Below are positions 29,794 through 39,997 of a DNA stretch of 64,000 nucleotides, one piece after another (positions within the stretch are counted from its first letter, which is position 1; each line of letters starts with the position of its first letter). A program made the position numbers and the translations under genes. The stretch comes from Tissierellia bacterium (GTDB lineage Bacteria > Bacillota > Clostridia > Tissierellales > Tissierellaceae): NCBI GenBank assembly GCA_012728125.1, contig JAAYFT010000003.1, positions 1-64,000 of the forward strand. The letters run 5' to 3'. The notes beneath the pieces were generated by a model, which was given only the letters and a program-made list of their open reading frames with translations, was not told the DNA's origin and searched no databases.

Positions 29794-31200
29794 TTATTCT
29801 TTAATATTATTTATAACATGAAGCATTATGTCCCTTGCTATGGGAGCAGCAGAGCTTCCACCAGTTGAATCGTCCTCCTCTAATACTACTGCCACTGCTA
29901 CCTTTGGATCATCTGCTGGAGCAAAGCCAATAAACCATGCATGGGATTTGCCTGAGGCTGTCTCAGCAGTTCCTGTTTTTCCTGCTACTTTAACATTTTT
30001 TATCCTTGCCTTAGTACCAGTTCCTGAATTAACTGTTTCAACCATCATTTCCTTAATCATGTTAGCTTTAATAGGGTCAGTTGCTATTGACAAAATTTCA
30101 GTAGTATTAGTCTTTAGAACTTTCCCCTCCTTAGATAAGATTTCTTTGACAAGGACAGGCTTAACTATATGACCTCCATTGGCTATGCCTGAGGCTACCA
30201 TTGCCATATTGAGTGGGGTAACCAAGACTTTTCCCTGGCCAATGGAGGCCGATGCTAATTCTGTTTTGTCTAAGGCCCCCTTATAAGGGAATTGAGAATT
30301 CTTTACTGGTAAGTCAAAAGGTATAATATTATTTATCATAAATTTTTCTGCAGTATCTCCTATGGTTTCTTTGCCTACTTCAATGGATTTAGTAGTAAAA
30401 TAAGTATTACATGATTCAGCTAAGGCCCCTTTTAAATCTAGGCTACCATGGGCCTTTTTATTGTAGTCACTAAATTCATATCCTCCTACATTGGCTGTAC
30501 CTGTACATTGGTAGCTAGTATCTAAATCTTCATCTTCCAAAAAAGCAGCAGTTGTAATTACCTTAAAAACGGATCCAGGTGCATATAAGCCCTGGGTAGC
30601 CCTATTAACAAGAGGACTGTCTGGATTTTCTGTTATATTCTTCCAATCTTCCTTTAGGCTGTTAACATCAAAATCCGGTAAGCTAACCATTGCGTATACT
30701 TCACCATTTATAGGATTCATAGCAATGATGGAACCCTTCTTTCCCTTTAATAGGTTTCTAGCCTTAGCCTGTAGGTCGTGGTCTATAGTTAACTTAATAT
30801 CATTTCCTTCTGTAGTTGGAGAGACTAGGTTCTTTAGTTCATTTATTGCAGCATTTTCACTACTATTGAGCAATTGATTGTTATATTGTAATTCTAGGCC
30901 TGCTTTTCCATATTCCCTGTAGCTATAGCCAATAATATGGCTATAGAGTCTACCAAACAAATAATGTCTTTCATAGCCGCTATCTTTTTTCTCGCTATAT
31001 ACTAAGGTTTGGCCATTTCTATCCAGGAAAGAACCTCGAAGTATAGATTCTTCATTAATCCATAACCTTTTATTATAGCTATTGTTTTTTATGGCAGTAG
31101 CCTTAAATACTTGAAAATAACTGATATAGACTATTAGGCTTATAAAGACCAAACAAAGTCCTGCTAGTACGAGGATTATTCTCCTAATCTCTTGCTTCAT
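29794..31200 (-). CDS. Penicillin-binding protein (transpeptidase, PbpA/FtsI type)
   Basis: SVFK, SCN and KTGT active-site motifs; single N-terminal TM. Confidence 0.93.
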   Translation of the reverse strand: MKQEIRRIILVLAGLCLVFISLIVYISYFQVFKATAIKNNSYNKRLWINEESILRGSFLDRNGQTLVYSEKKDSGYERHYLFGRLYSHIIGYSYREYGKAGLELQYNNQLLNSSENAAINELKNLVSPTTEGNDIKLTIDHDLQAKARNLLKGKKGSIIAMNPINGEVYAMVSLPDFDVNSLKEDWKNITENPDSPLVNRATQGLYAPGSVFKVITTAAFLEDEDLDTSYQCTGTANVGGYEFSDYNKKAHGSLDLKGALAESCNTYFTTKSIEVGKETIGDTAEKFMINNIIPFDLPVKNSQFPYKGALDKTELASASIGQGKVLVTPLNMAMVASGIANGGHIVKPVLVKEILSKEGKVLKTNTTEILSIATDPIKANMIKEMMVETVNSGTGTKARIKNVKVAGKTGTAETASGKSHAWFIGFAPADDPKVAVAVVLEEDDSTGGSSAAPIARDIMLHVINNIKE

Positions 31201-32428
31201 CTAAATCCTCCTTTGTTTTTATTTCTTCAGAACAAATTTGGAGTATGCCTAAGGCTATAAAACTTGACAAAATGGAACTACCACCATAACTTACAAATGG
31301 CAAAGTCAATCCAGTAAGTGGTATCATTTTTATTACTCCACCTAAAATAATGAAGGATTGAACTCCAAATAATATGCTTATACCTAATGCCAATATTCTA
31401 TAAAATTTGTTCCCTTGAGAAATTGCGATTTTAAATCCCCTATATACGAAAATCATAAATAACATAATTATTCCTATACCAGTAAATATACCCATTTCTT
31501 CACAAATAGCTGAAAAAATAAAATCAGTGTATACAACAGGTATAAAATCTGGATGACCTAAGCCAAGGCCCTTGCCAAAAAAACCCCCTTCTGCTATGGC
31601 GAATAAGGATTGTGTAATTTGATAACCTTGCCTTTCTATGTATTTCCATGGGTTGAGCCAGGATTGAAACCTTATTTTCACATGATCAAAAAGTGTATAT
31701 CCCAACAGGCCGAAGATCAAAAATAATCCGATATTTAATAGGATAAGCTTTCTATCTTCCTCATATATAAATTGGATGGCAAGAAAAATTGCATAAAAAA
31801 CTAAAGCTGTACCTAAGTCCTTTTGTAAAAATAATAGTAGAATAAAGGAATACACAATCCCCATTAAATAATATGAAGCATATTTAATATCCTTCCACCT
31901 ATCTTTATTGGAATAGTAAGAACTTAGTATAAAGACGAGCAATATTTTTATGATTTCTGCAGGCTGAAAAGAAAACTGACCAATATTGATCCAGTTTATT
32001 GCCCCATGCCTCCTATCACCAAAGACAAAAGTTATAATAAATAGTAAATAAGCTCCTACTAAGTAAAAATATGTCAAGTTTTCCCATATTCTAATTTTCT
32101 TTATGATGAAATAAGTGGAGAAGAAAATAAATATCCCTATTGATATCCATATTAATTGTTTTATTCCAAGAGCTTCATCAATCCTATAGATCATAATGAT
32201 TCCTATGGAAACCAACATAGTAGTTATTAAAAATATATAATGGTCTCCCCTGGTAATCCTAGTTAAAATATAATTTGACAAATATATTACTAATACTAGT
32301 CCAACTGCAGTTCCTACAGTTAGTCTATCAACCTCTTTTCCTTTATAGATTAACAATAAAATTATTCCTAGGGCTTGAAACAAGAATAATAGGTTGCGTG
32401 GAGACCTAGTTAGGATTCTTTTATTCAT
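31184..32428 (-). CDS. FtsW/RodA/SpoVE family SEDS protein
   Basis: Polytopic, GLGLGHPDFIPVVYTDFIFSAICEEMG, PFVSYGGSS. Confidence 0.93.
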   Translation of the reverse strand: MNKRILTRSPRNLLFLFQALGIILLLIYKGKEVDRLTVGTAVGLVLVIYLSNYILTRITRGDHYIFLITTMLVSIGIIMIYRIDEALGIKQLIWISIGIFIFFSTYFIIKKIRIWENLTYFYLVGAYLLFIITFVFGDRRHGAINWINIGQFSFQPAEIIKILLVFILSSYYSNKDRWKDIKYASYYLMGIVYSFILLLFLQKDLGTALVFYAIFLAIQFIYEEDRKLILLNIGLFLIFGLLGYTLFDHVKIRFQSWLNPWKYIERQGYQITQSLFAIAEGGFFGKGLGLGHPDFIPVVYTDFIFSAICEEMGIFTGIGIIMLFMIFVYRGFKIAISQGNKFYRILALGISILFGVQSFIILGGVIKMIPLTGLTLPFVSYGGSSILSSFIALGILQICSEEIKTKEDLDEARD

Positions 32429-32437
32429 ATTATCTTC

Positions 32438-32887
32438 CTACTTTCTATTTACGAATAAAAACTCGATTTGGCCTGCCTTAATAATATCACCATCTTGTAA
32501 CTTAACTATATCATATATTTTATCGCCATTTAGATATGTACCATTGGCACTATCTAAGTCCTCCAAATAGTACTCATTTTCATCTTCTACTATTTGAAAA
32601 TGTTCCTTTGAAATATATGGGTCCTTAACTACAATATGATTATCTGCGTGTCTGCCAAGGCTTAATACCTCATCTATTATATAGTATTCCTCGATTTTAA
32701 ATGGCAAGGAGTCTTTTCTGTTTATTAGTTTTAAATAAGCCCTGTCATCAAAGGAAATAACTTCCATGCCCTTAATATCTAAGTAAATTAGCCTTATTAT
32801 GCTAAAAATAAATAGATATATAATGATAATAAATATATATTTAAACAATATTGCTAATATATTATACATAATATAACCCCCACCCAT
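32438..32887 (-). CDS. FHA domain protein with N-terminal TM
   Basis: LGRHADNHIVVKDPYISKEHFQI...DLDSANGTYLNG. Confidence 0.92.
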   Translation of the reverse strand: MGGGYIMYNILAILFKYIFIIIIYLFIFSIIRLIYLDIKGMEVISFDDRAYLKLINRKDSLPFKIEEYYIIDEVLSLGRHADNHIVVKDPYISKEHFQIVEDENEYYLEDLDSANGTYLNGDKIYDIVKLQDGDIIKAGQIEFLFVNRK

Positions 32888-33033
32888 TATATAAAACTAT
32901 GTTATCATAAACTTTTCCTCTTGTGAATTCTTTTAAACCTAGTATAAAATTATTCCGTGAAAATTCTAATATGTATTTAAAGATATTGGGATTTCTGATA
33001 CAATAATACTAAGATAAAGAAGAGGTGATAATA

Positions 33034-33438
33034 TTGGGTAAGTTAAGACGTTCTATTAATGACAGGGTTTTCTCAGGAGTTTGCGGTGGTATTGGTGAAT
33101 ATTTTAATATAGATCCAACTATAGTTCGTATAGTCTGGGTATTATTGTCTCTACGTTCCTTTGGTACATCTTTAATAATATACCTTGTTTGCAGCTTTAT
33201 TATACCAGAGGATGACGGAGTTATTTATAGCGAAGATTATGATAGTGAAAAATATGAGAAAATTAAAAGAAACACCCCTATTCTAATAGGTCTAGGCCTT
33301 ATAATTTGGGGGGCTATCTCTTTAGCTAATATTATCTTCCCTTGGTTTCATCTAAGAATAAAAAACCTATGGAGTTATTGGCCTATTTTATTAATTGTTT
33401 TAGGCTTATATATTATATTTAATCAGAGAGATAGGTAG
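33034..33438 (+). CDS. PspC domain membrane protein (track start 33025; TTG at 33034 fits SD better)
   Basis: LRRSINDRVFSGVCGGIGEYFNIDPTIVRI; AGAGGTG upstream. Confidence 0.85.
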   Translation: MGKLRRSINDRVFSGVCGGIGEYFNIDPTIVRIVWVLLSLRSFGTSLIIYLVCSFIIPEDDGVIYSEDYDSEKYEKIKRNTPILIGLGLIIWGAISLANIIFPWFHLRIKNLWSYWPILLIVLGLYIIFNQRDR

Positions 33439-33451
33439 AAAGAGTGATCTT

Positions 33452-34063
33452 ATGAAGATATCTAAAATTGAACCTCAAAAAAATAGGCATAGGGTAAATA
33501 TCTATGTAGATGATAAGTTTGCCATAGGAATAGACAATGAAATCAGATATAAGTATAAGTTGGAAGTAGATATGGAAGTAGATGATGACTTCATCAATGA
33601 AATCCTTGTAGCAGAAGAAAAGAATAATGCAATCAATTATGCCTTAAAACTACTCTCATATCGGCAAAGATCTGAAAAGGAAATGTGTGATTCCCTTAAA
33701 CGAAAAGGATTTGACGAAGATATAATAAATCATACCCTTGAATATTGTAAAGAAAGGGATTATTTAAATGACCGTAAATTTGCAGAAAGCTTTATTAAGG
33801 ATAAAATTAATTTTTCAAAGCTTGGCACCGAAAGAATAAGATACGAACTAAGATTAAAGGGAGTATCTGATGAGATTATTAATAGGGTGTTAAGAGTAAG
33901 CAAAGATGAACAACTACAATCTGCCATGGAATTAGGAGAAAAGAGATTAAGGTTATATAAAGATGATTCAAAGGATGCAAAATATAGAAAACTAAGCGGG
34001 TTTTTACAAAGAAAGGGCTATTCTTACGATATCATATCTAAGGTGCTTAAAGAACTATTATAG
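33452..34063 (+). CDS. recX: Regulatory protein RecX
   Basis: [37 protein letters not shown]. Confidence 0.92.
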   Translation: MKISKIEPQKNRHRVNIYVDDKFAIGIDNEIRYKYKLEVDMEVDDDFINEILVAEEKNNAINYALKLLSYRQRSEKEMCDSLKRKGFDEDIINHTLEYCKERDYLNDRKFAESFIKDKINFSKLGTERIRYELRLKGVSDEIINRVLRVSKDEQLQSAMELGEKRLRLYKDDSKDAKYRKLSGFLQRKGYSYDIISKVLKELL

Positions 34064-34076
34064 GATTGGTGATTTT

Positions 34077-34337
34077 TTGTTCTATGTATATATTTTACAG
34101 TGTAGCGATACTACCCTTTACACAGGGTGGACAGTAGATTTAGAAAAAAGGGTTAAATACCATAATAAGGGAAAGGCCTCAAAATATACTAGAGCTAGGC
34201 TACCTGTTAAACTTGTTTATTATGAGATATTTCATGATAAGGTAGCTGCTCTAAAAAGGGAGTATGAAATCAAGCAATTTTCTAGAAATAAAAAGTTGAG
34301 ATTAATAGATTTAAAAAAAGAAGAGGTGGCGAAGTGA
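34077..34337 (+). CDS. GIY-YIG nuclease superfamily protein (UPF0213-like), TTG start
   Basis: [29 protein letters not shown]. Confidence 0.92.
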   Translation: MFYVYILQCSDTTLYTGWTVDLEKRVKYHNKGKASKYTRARLPVKLVYYEIFHDKVAALKREYEIKQFSRNKKLRLIDLKKEEVAK

Positions 34338-34897
34338 CTCATTTTTTTCATAGAGTAGCTAGAAACCCGATTATAGCTGCTATAAGGGATTTAGATGATT
34401 TAGATACTGCATTGGAATGTCCTGTTGAAATCATTTTTCTGCTTAATGGCAATATTTTTAACCTAAAAGAAATCTCCCAAAAGGTAAGATCTAAAAATAA
34501 GGGCTTATATATCCATATTGAATCAATAGACGGTTTTTCTAAGGATACTTGGGGATTAGAATATATAGTTAAGAATATCTATCCAGATGGTATAATAACT
34601 GAGAAAAGCAATTTAGTAAAGCTGTGTAAGGATATGGGCGTTTTTACTATTCAGAGAATGCTTATACATGACTCCATAGCCTTGGAAAATTCCATAAAAT
34701 CAATCAAAAATTTGAGACCTTCAGCCATTGAGATTTTGCCTGGGATTATGCCAAAGTTGATTAAAAAATTTATTCAAGAAACAAAAATATCCGTAATAGC
34801 CAGTGGGCTTATTACGGATAAATATGATATCCACTCTAGTTTAGATGCTGGCTCTACTGCCATATCAACATCATGTAAAGATCTCTGGTACCTATAA
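34334..34897 (+). CDS. glpP: Glycerol-3-phosphate-responsive antiterminator (GlpP family), GTG start
   Basis: [17 protein letters not shown]...[33 protein letters not shown]. Confidence 0.9.
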   Translation: MTHFFHRVARNPIIAAIRDLDDLDTALECPVEIIFLLNGNIFNLKEISQKVRSKNKGLYIHIESIDGFSKDTWGLEYIVKNIYPDGIITEKSNLVKLCKDMGVFTIQRMLIHDSIALENSIKSIKNLRPSAIEILPGIMPKLIKKFIQETKISVIASGLITDKYDIHSSLDAGSTAISTSCKDLWYL

Positions 34898-34898
34898 G

Positions 34899-36398
34899 TT
34901 ATTTAATTTTTATTCCTTGACTTCGTATCACTTCTTCCCATAGGGTAGTATATCGGCCTAAAGACCATTCTGCCATAATAATACTATCTGAGCTATTTAG
35001 CCTTACCCTTCCCAATTCTTTCGAAGAGATCTCATTGTTCTCTATAGCATATATTTGTAGATTATTTCTCGTAACTACTATAATAATGTCTTCATTGGGT
35101 GAAGTAAAAGCGTCTATGGCTTCTGGAATTTTTGATTTGATCTTATTCCAGGGTATTACCAACTCATCATAGTTCACTAGTTCCTTAGGTGGTATGGTTT
35201 TAATGTTAAAGTCCTTGTATAACTCTTCTCCGTCTACATGGTAGTTAATCCTACCTTTCATAATCCAATAACCATTTCTCCTAAACAATCCAAAACTCTC
35301 CTCATCTAAAAACATACTAGAATCGGATTTCATAATACTTTGAGCACCTTCTACAAAGGTTTTTAAACCTTCATCACCTAAAACATCTGAGATTTTTATT
35401 GCTTTACCATTGTCTAAATAATCAATTGGATAGGTTTTTAAGGCCTTTCTATTATTGGCCAAATTTGTTTCTTCTACACAAATATAATCATTACCTATAT
35501 ATAGTATGGTTTTTATTATTGAAGGTTCTATAGAGGCTAAGTCCATTTCTATTCCATATTCGAAAGTAAATAGCTTCACATCATCAAAATACTCCTCTGG
35601 ATATTTCCTCTTTTCTATTGCCTTTATCTCATCAATTATACTATTGTCATTTTTATTTCTCTTAACATCTATAGTCCAAAATCCCTTTTTTCTTGGTACC
35701 AATAGGCTATCCATTTCATAAATAGAAGATATATTTCTATTATTGGTCCTTATCCAAATTGTCTTATATGTCCAATTATCCTCATCGTTTATTTCATCAT
35801 AATCGTAGGATTTTATTCCTAAAAGAACTCCAGACCTTAAAGTATCCACTTCTTCTATATTAGATATTCTCATCAAACTATGTTCCACACTTATATATCT
35901 TTCTATTTCTTCTTTACTTACCTCATCTACTACTTTTCTCAAAAAATAGAATTTATCTTCATTAAAAAAAAACAATTCATCTTCACTATATTTTATAAAT
36001 TCGTAGAAAAATTGGTTGTTGCTGGATATGGAAATTACTTCTCCTTCTTCTTCTGTTAGGTTTAAGTATTCAGAACTTATTTTATATTTATACAACAGAT
36101 AATCTGAAATATTTACATTCTTATATATAAAGGAAGGTTCCAAAATAAAATCCTTATCAACAACTACTGCTGAATCATGAAATAATACTTCCCTTCCTAT
36201 TAAGGATTCCTCTTCATCTGAAACTCCCTTAATATAAGGGCTGTCTATTGAATCTTCTATTATCCACTTTCCAGATAAAGGTGGTTGTCGATTTTCTGGT
36301 GCCACTATACTATCTTTAATTTGAAGTTTTCCATTGCTACATGAGGTTAGCATACTCAATAGTACAAGGCCGAAAATTATTAGACGAGCTCTTTTCAT
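34899..36398 (-). CDS. Hypothetical lipoprotein, linked to histidine kinase
   Basis: Signal peptide with lipobox LTSC; 4-bp ATGA overlap with upstream kinase gene. Confidence 0.85.
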   Translation of the reverse strand: MKRARLIIFGLVLLSMLTSCSNGKLQIKDSIVAPENRQPPLSGKWIIEDSIDSPYIKGVSDEEESLIGREVLFHDSAVVVDKDFILEPSFIYKNVNISDYLLYKYKISSEYLNLTEEEGEVISISSNNQFFYEFIKYSEDELFFFNEDKFYFLRKVVDEVSKEEIERYISVEHSLMRISNIEEVDTLRSGVLLGIKSYDYDEINDEDNWTYKTIWIRTNNRNISSIYEMDSLLVPRKKGFWTIDVKRNKNDNSIIDEIKAIEKRKYPEEYFDDVKLFTFEYGIEMDLASIEPSIIKTILYIGNDYICVEETNLANNRKALKTYPIDYLDNGKAIKISDVLGDEGLKTFVEGAQSIMKSDSSMFLDEESFGLFRRNGYWIMKGRINYHVDGEELYKDFNIKTIPPKELVNYDELVIPWNKIKSKIPEAIDAFTSPNEDIIIVVTRNNLQIYAIENNEISSKELGRVRLNSSDSIIMAEWSLGRYTTLWEEVIRSQGIKIK

Positions 36399-37795
36399 AT
36401 TTGGTCCTCCTTCGTAGGTAGTTTTACAACCACCCTTGTTCCTTGGTTTAAAGCAGAGAATATTTCCATAGTGCCATTATGTAATTTCACTATTTCATCA
36501 CAAATAGATAGGCCAATGCCACTATGAGACTTGCTATTTTTACCCTTGTAAAACTTTTCTTTTACCTTTGATAAATCCTCTTCAGGTATACCAACACCTG
36601 TATCCTTTACTTCTAGTATCAATATTTCATTATCCTTATAAGCATTTAATTCAACCTTCCCACCTGGTGAAGTGAATTTAAAAGCATTATCTAATAAGTT
36701 TATAAGTACTTGTTTAATCCTGTTTTCGTCTCCTAAAAACGTACCTAAGTCTTGTTTTACATTTACCATGAAATCGATTTCATTATTAATGGCTCTAGGC
36801 CTTAGTTGCTTGCCTATCATTTCTATGGTATTTCCTATATCAAATTCATCTTTTTCCAATTTTATCCTACCAGATACAAATCTAGAAAAATCTAATAATT
36901 CTTCTACCATGGCTGTTAACCTATCACTTTCCTTTTCAATAATATTTAATCCATCTATAATGATCTCATTTTCTTGAAAATCTTCAGATTTCAAGGTAAC
37001 AGCCCAACCCTTAATGGATGTTAAAGGGGTCCTTAATTCATGGGATATGGATGAGATAAAATCATTTTTAAGCTGCTCCTTTTTAATCAATTCTTCAGCC
37101 ATATAATTTAGGGTGTTTGATAGTTTCCCTATTTCGTCCTTAAGCTTAAGATTACTTCTTACCCGTAACTGGCCACTAGCCATTTTTTCAGCTATTTCAG
37201 TGACCTCCTTTAAAGGCTTAACTATTGAGTTAGCAAGGAATATACTAACTAAGCCTGAGATAAAAATAACTATAATTCCCATGCCTAGTATGGCTAACGC
37301 AAGGGCCAATATTGTATCGTTAACCTCTTTTAGGGATGTAATAAATCGAATGATTCCAACTACCCTATCTTCATATTTTATTGGAGCTGAAACTGACATT
37401 ACAGGACTATCAAAATAATTTACAGTTCCCACCCAACTGCCTATTTCACCTGAAACTGCCATCTGAATATCTGGTAATAGGTTAGAATCATCATTTTTAA
37501 CTCCTAGTGAATCCATCAACAACTTTCCATTAGGGTCTAAGATTTGAACTTGGGCATTAGTATGTTGCCAAAAGACATCTACATCATCAATTATTATATC
37601 TTCTAAGGTTTCCGATGAAAAATACCTCAGATAATAATCAATAGATAGTTCAATTTCGTTAGTGAGGATGACCTCCACATTTTTATAATAATATTCCTTA
37701 ATGCCATTTATTAGGACTACTTCTAATATGACAACAGTAATAACTATGATGAGCATAAAATTGAAAACTAATCTTGTCTTTATACTTTTTTTCAT
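36395..37795 (-). CDS. Membrane sensor histidine kinase (HAMP-HisKA-HATPase)
   Basis: FISSISHELRTPLTSIKGW, HAMP, G1/G2 boxes, two TMs flanking an extracytoplasmic domain. Confidence 0.94.
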   Translation of the reverse strand: MKKSIKTRLVFNFMLIIVITVVILEVVLINGIKEYYYKNVEVILTNEIELSIDYYLRYFSSETLEDIIIDDVDVFWQHTNAQVQILDPNGKLLMDSLGVKNDDSNLLPDIQMAVSGEIGSWVGTVNYFDSPVMSVSAPIKYEDRVVGIIRFITSLKEVNDTILALALAILGMGIIVIFISGLVSIFLANSIVKPLKEVTEIAEKMASGQLRVRSNLKLKDEIGKLSNTLNYMAEELIKKEQLKNDFISSISHELRTPLTSIKGWAVTLKSEDFQENEIIIDGLNIIEKESDRLTAMVEELLDFSRFVSGRIKLEKDEFDIGNTIEMIGKQLRPRAINNEIDFMVNVKQDLGTFLGDENRIKQVLINLLDNAFKFTSPGGKVELNAYKDNEILILEVKDTGVGIPEEDLSKVKEKFYKGKNSKSHSGIGLSICDEIVKLHNGTMEIFSALNQGTRVVVKLPTKEDQI

Positions 37796-37816
37796 CTGTT
37801 TTCACCTAGTTAATAA

Positions 37817-38512
37817 TTATTCTTTTTCCTTCCATCTATAGCCTATTCCCCATACAGTTTCAATATAAACAGGATTACTAGGGTCTTCTTCAATTTTTGC
37901 CCTAAGCCTTCTTATATTAACATCGACAATTTTGGAATCACCAATAAAATCATAGCCCCATACCATGTTTAAAATTTCATCCCTCTTAAAAGCTCTTCCT
38001 GGTTGCTCTAAAAATAATTTTGCTATTGCGTATTCCGTTGGTGTCAATTCTATTTCTTCATCATCTTTATAAAACTTTCTAGAATAAGTGTCTATTTTAA
38101 AAGGTTCAGATATTAATAGATTACTAGCTTTTATTTTTTCAGAAGGTTCTACCCTTCTTGCTAAAGATTTTACTCTTAAAACTAATTCAGTAGGATTAAA
38201 AGGTTTAGTCATATAATCATCTGTACCATATTCTAGCCCCATAATCTTATCAATGTCTTGGGATTTTGCAGTTAACATTATAATTCCCATTCTTGGATAT
38301 TCTTGACGCAAGATCTTGCATACTTGAAACCCATCTATGCCGGGAAGCATAATGTCCAAGATTGCTATATCTATATTCTCTCTCCTTGCAATTGATAAGG
38401 CCTCTTCACCAGATTCTGCTTCAAAAACATTGAACCCATTTCTCTCAAGGTTTATTTTGACAAATTTCCTAATGGATGATTCATCCTCAACGATTAATAT
38501 AGATTTATCCAT
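37817..38512 (-). CDS. OmpR/PhoB-type response regulator
   Basis: REC plus trans_reg_C winged helix (VDVNIRRLRAKIEEDPSNPVYIETVWGIGYRW). Confidence 0.95.
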   Translation of the reverse strand: MDKSILIVEDESSIRKFVKINLERNGFNVFEAESGEEALSIARRENIDIAILDIMLPGIDGFQVCKILRQEYPRMGIIMLTAKSQDIDKIMGLEYGTDDYMTKPFNPTELVLRVKSLARRVEPSEKIKASNLLISEPFKIDTYSRKFYKDDEEIELTPTEYAIAKLFLEQPGRAFKRDEILNMVWGYDFIGDSKIVDVNIRRLRAKIEEDPSNPVYIETVWGIGYRWKEKE

Positions 38513-38524
38513 ATAATCACTTCC

Positions 38525-39472
38525 TTACTGTTCTAATTTCTTAAAAACATAACCTTTACTTATTAAGTATTCTATTATCTCAGGTAATGCTTCTGCAGTT
38601 GAAGTTTTAGCATCTGTATCGTGCATTAAAATGATCAATTCCTTTTGTCCCTTTACTGTTGACTTAAATCTTTCTATTAATCTGTCTTTATCTAAATCTA
38701 TGCCTTCTGCATCACCATTTAAAGCATTCCAATCATAAACCCTATATCCCATTTCTTCTGCTGCCTCTACAAATTTCTTTTTATATGGACTATGGGAACC
38801 ACCAGGCAACCTCAATAGGCTGGTTTCAAAATCTTGGCCCAATACTCTTTTCATTGCTTCTTCAGCAAGTCCTAACTCTTCAAAAAAATTATCTAAATTC
38901 TTATAAATATATGAATATACGTGACTATAGGAATGATTGCCTATGGAATGGCCTTCATCGTAGATCCTCTTCAATATACTAGGATTTACATCTACCATTT
39001 TTCCTAAAACAAAAAATGTAGCCTTAATATTATAGTCTGCAAGAATATCCAAAATCTTTGGAGTAACTATATTTGAAGGGCCATCATCAAAGGTAAGATA
39101 GGCAACTTTAGGATTTTTTTGTGCTTGTTCTGCTAGTTCCTTTTCAGCTTTAAATTTTGACTCTGCTGCTAATTTCCTCTCTTCTAAAAGTCTCAATTCC
39201 TCTAGTTGCTTTTCTTCAGCTATTCTAATCTCTTCTAATCTTTTCCTCTCAGCTTCTTCCCTTGCACTAATCTCCTCTATTTGCTTTATTTTTTCATCTA
39301 GTAATAATTTTACTGGATTGTTTACTGTCATATTATTAATAGTCGTTTCTACATCTGTTGCTATTACAGATGTGCTAGGGCTACATAAAATTTTTGCAGA
39401 AAAACTGCCTATAAAGAAAAATATAATTGCCAGAAGTATTACAAATTTTTTACTCAAACCTATCTCCCCCAT
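38525..39472 (-). CDS. Polysaccharide deacetylase (NodB) with coiled-coil linker
   Basis: AYLTFDDGPS, SIGNHSYSH; N-terminal TM; EKQLEELRLLEERK repeat. Confidence 0.93.
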   Translation of the reverse strand: MGEIGLSKKFVILLAIIFFFIGSFSAKILCSPSTSVIATDVETTINNMTVNNPVKLLLDEKIKQIEEISAREEAERKRLEEIRIAEEKQLEELRLLEERKLAAESKFKAEKELAEQAQKNPKVAYLTFDDGPSNIVTPKILDILADYNIKATFFVLGKMVDVNPSILKRIYDEGHSIGNHSYSHVYSYIYKNLDNFFEELGLAEEAMKRVLGQDFETSLLRLPGGSHSPYKKKFVEAAEEMGYRVYDWNALNGDAEGIDLDKDRLIERFKSTVKGQKELIILMHDTDAKTSTAEALPEIIEYLISKGYVFKKLEQ

Positions 39473-39585
39473 TAGCTATCATCTGTTCTAAGTCTAATTT
39501 TAGCATATAACACATTAATATTCTATTGGTTACAAAGAATTTAATAAACAGTTACAAAGTTCTTACAATTATTATTAGGCAAACT

Positions 39586-39611
39586 AAAATAGGCTGTGTA
39601 CAGCCTATTTG
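39586..39611 (-). terminator. Terminator after 39612-39935 gene
   Basis: aaataggctg-tgta-cagcctattt. Confidence 0.75.
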
Positions 39612-39935
39612 TTAAAGTGGATAAAAGCTTTGGTTCCTCCTAAATAGTTCAGCAATCAGTAATATAGTTATTAAATCCCTTATAATTCTGCTCCTGCCAT
39701 AGAAGATTCTTTGTTCTCCTCTTACCCTACCCCTTCCTCTATATCTTCTTTCATATGGATCTTCATCTATCTCAGGACATTCTTTCACCATTTTCATATA
39801 TATGTTGTCAACCATCTTTTCCATCTGCTCTCTAGTAATGTTTTCCATGGAGCAATTTTCATCTAAGTTGTTATCTATTTCTGCTATCGCCTTAGGATAA
39901 ATCCTGTAATACAGTTCAGGATAATCAAAGTTCAT
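39612..39935 (-). CDS. Hypothetical protein (107 aa), tyrosine/arginine-rich
   Basis: ORF with strong SD and terminator; RRYRGRGRVRGEQRIFYGRSR. Confidence 0.75.
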   Translation of the reverse strand: MNFDYPELYYRIYPKAIAEIDNNLDENCSMENITREQMEKMVDNIYMKMVKECPEIDEDPYERRYRGRGRVRGEQRIFYGRSRIIRDLITILLIAELFRRNQSFYPL

Positions 39936-39990
39936 AAAAGCACCTCCCCTTTATATTCCTTTTATATAATATGAAAGGGAAGGTGCTTTT
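39936..39990 (-). promoter_or_regulatory. Long hairpin occluding the SD of the 39612-39935 ORF
   Basis: Minus strand AAAAGCACCUUCCCUUU...AAAGGGGAGGUGCUUUU-AUG: 17-bp stem (one G-U). Confidence 0.75.
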
Positions 39991-39997
39991 GATACTT

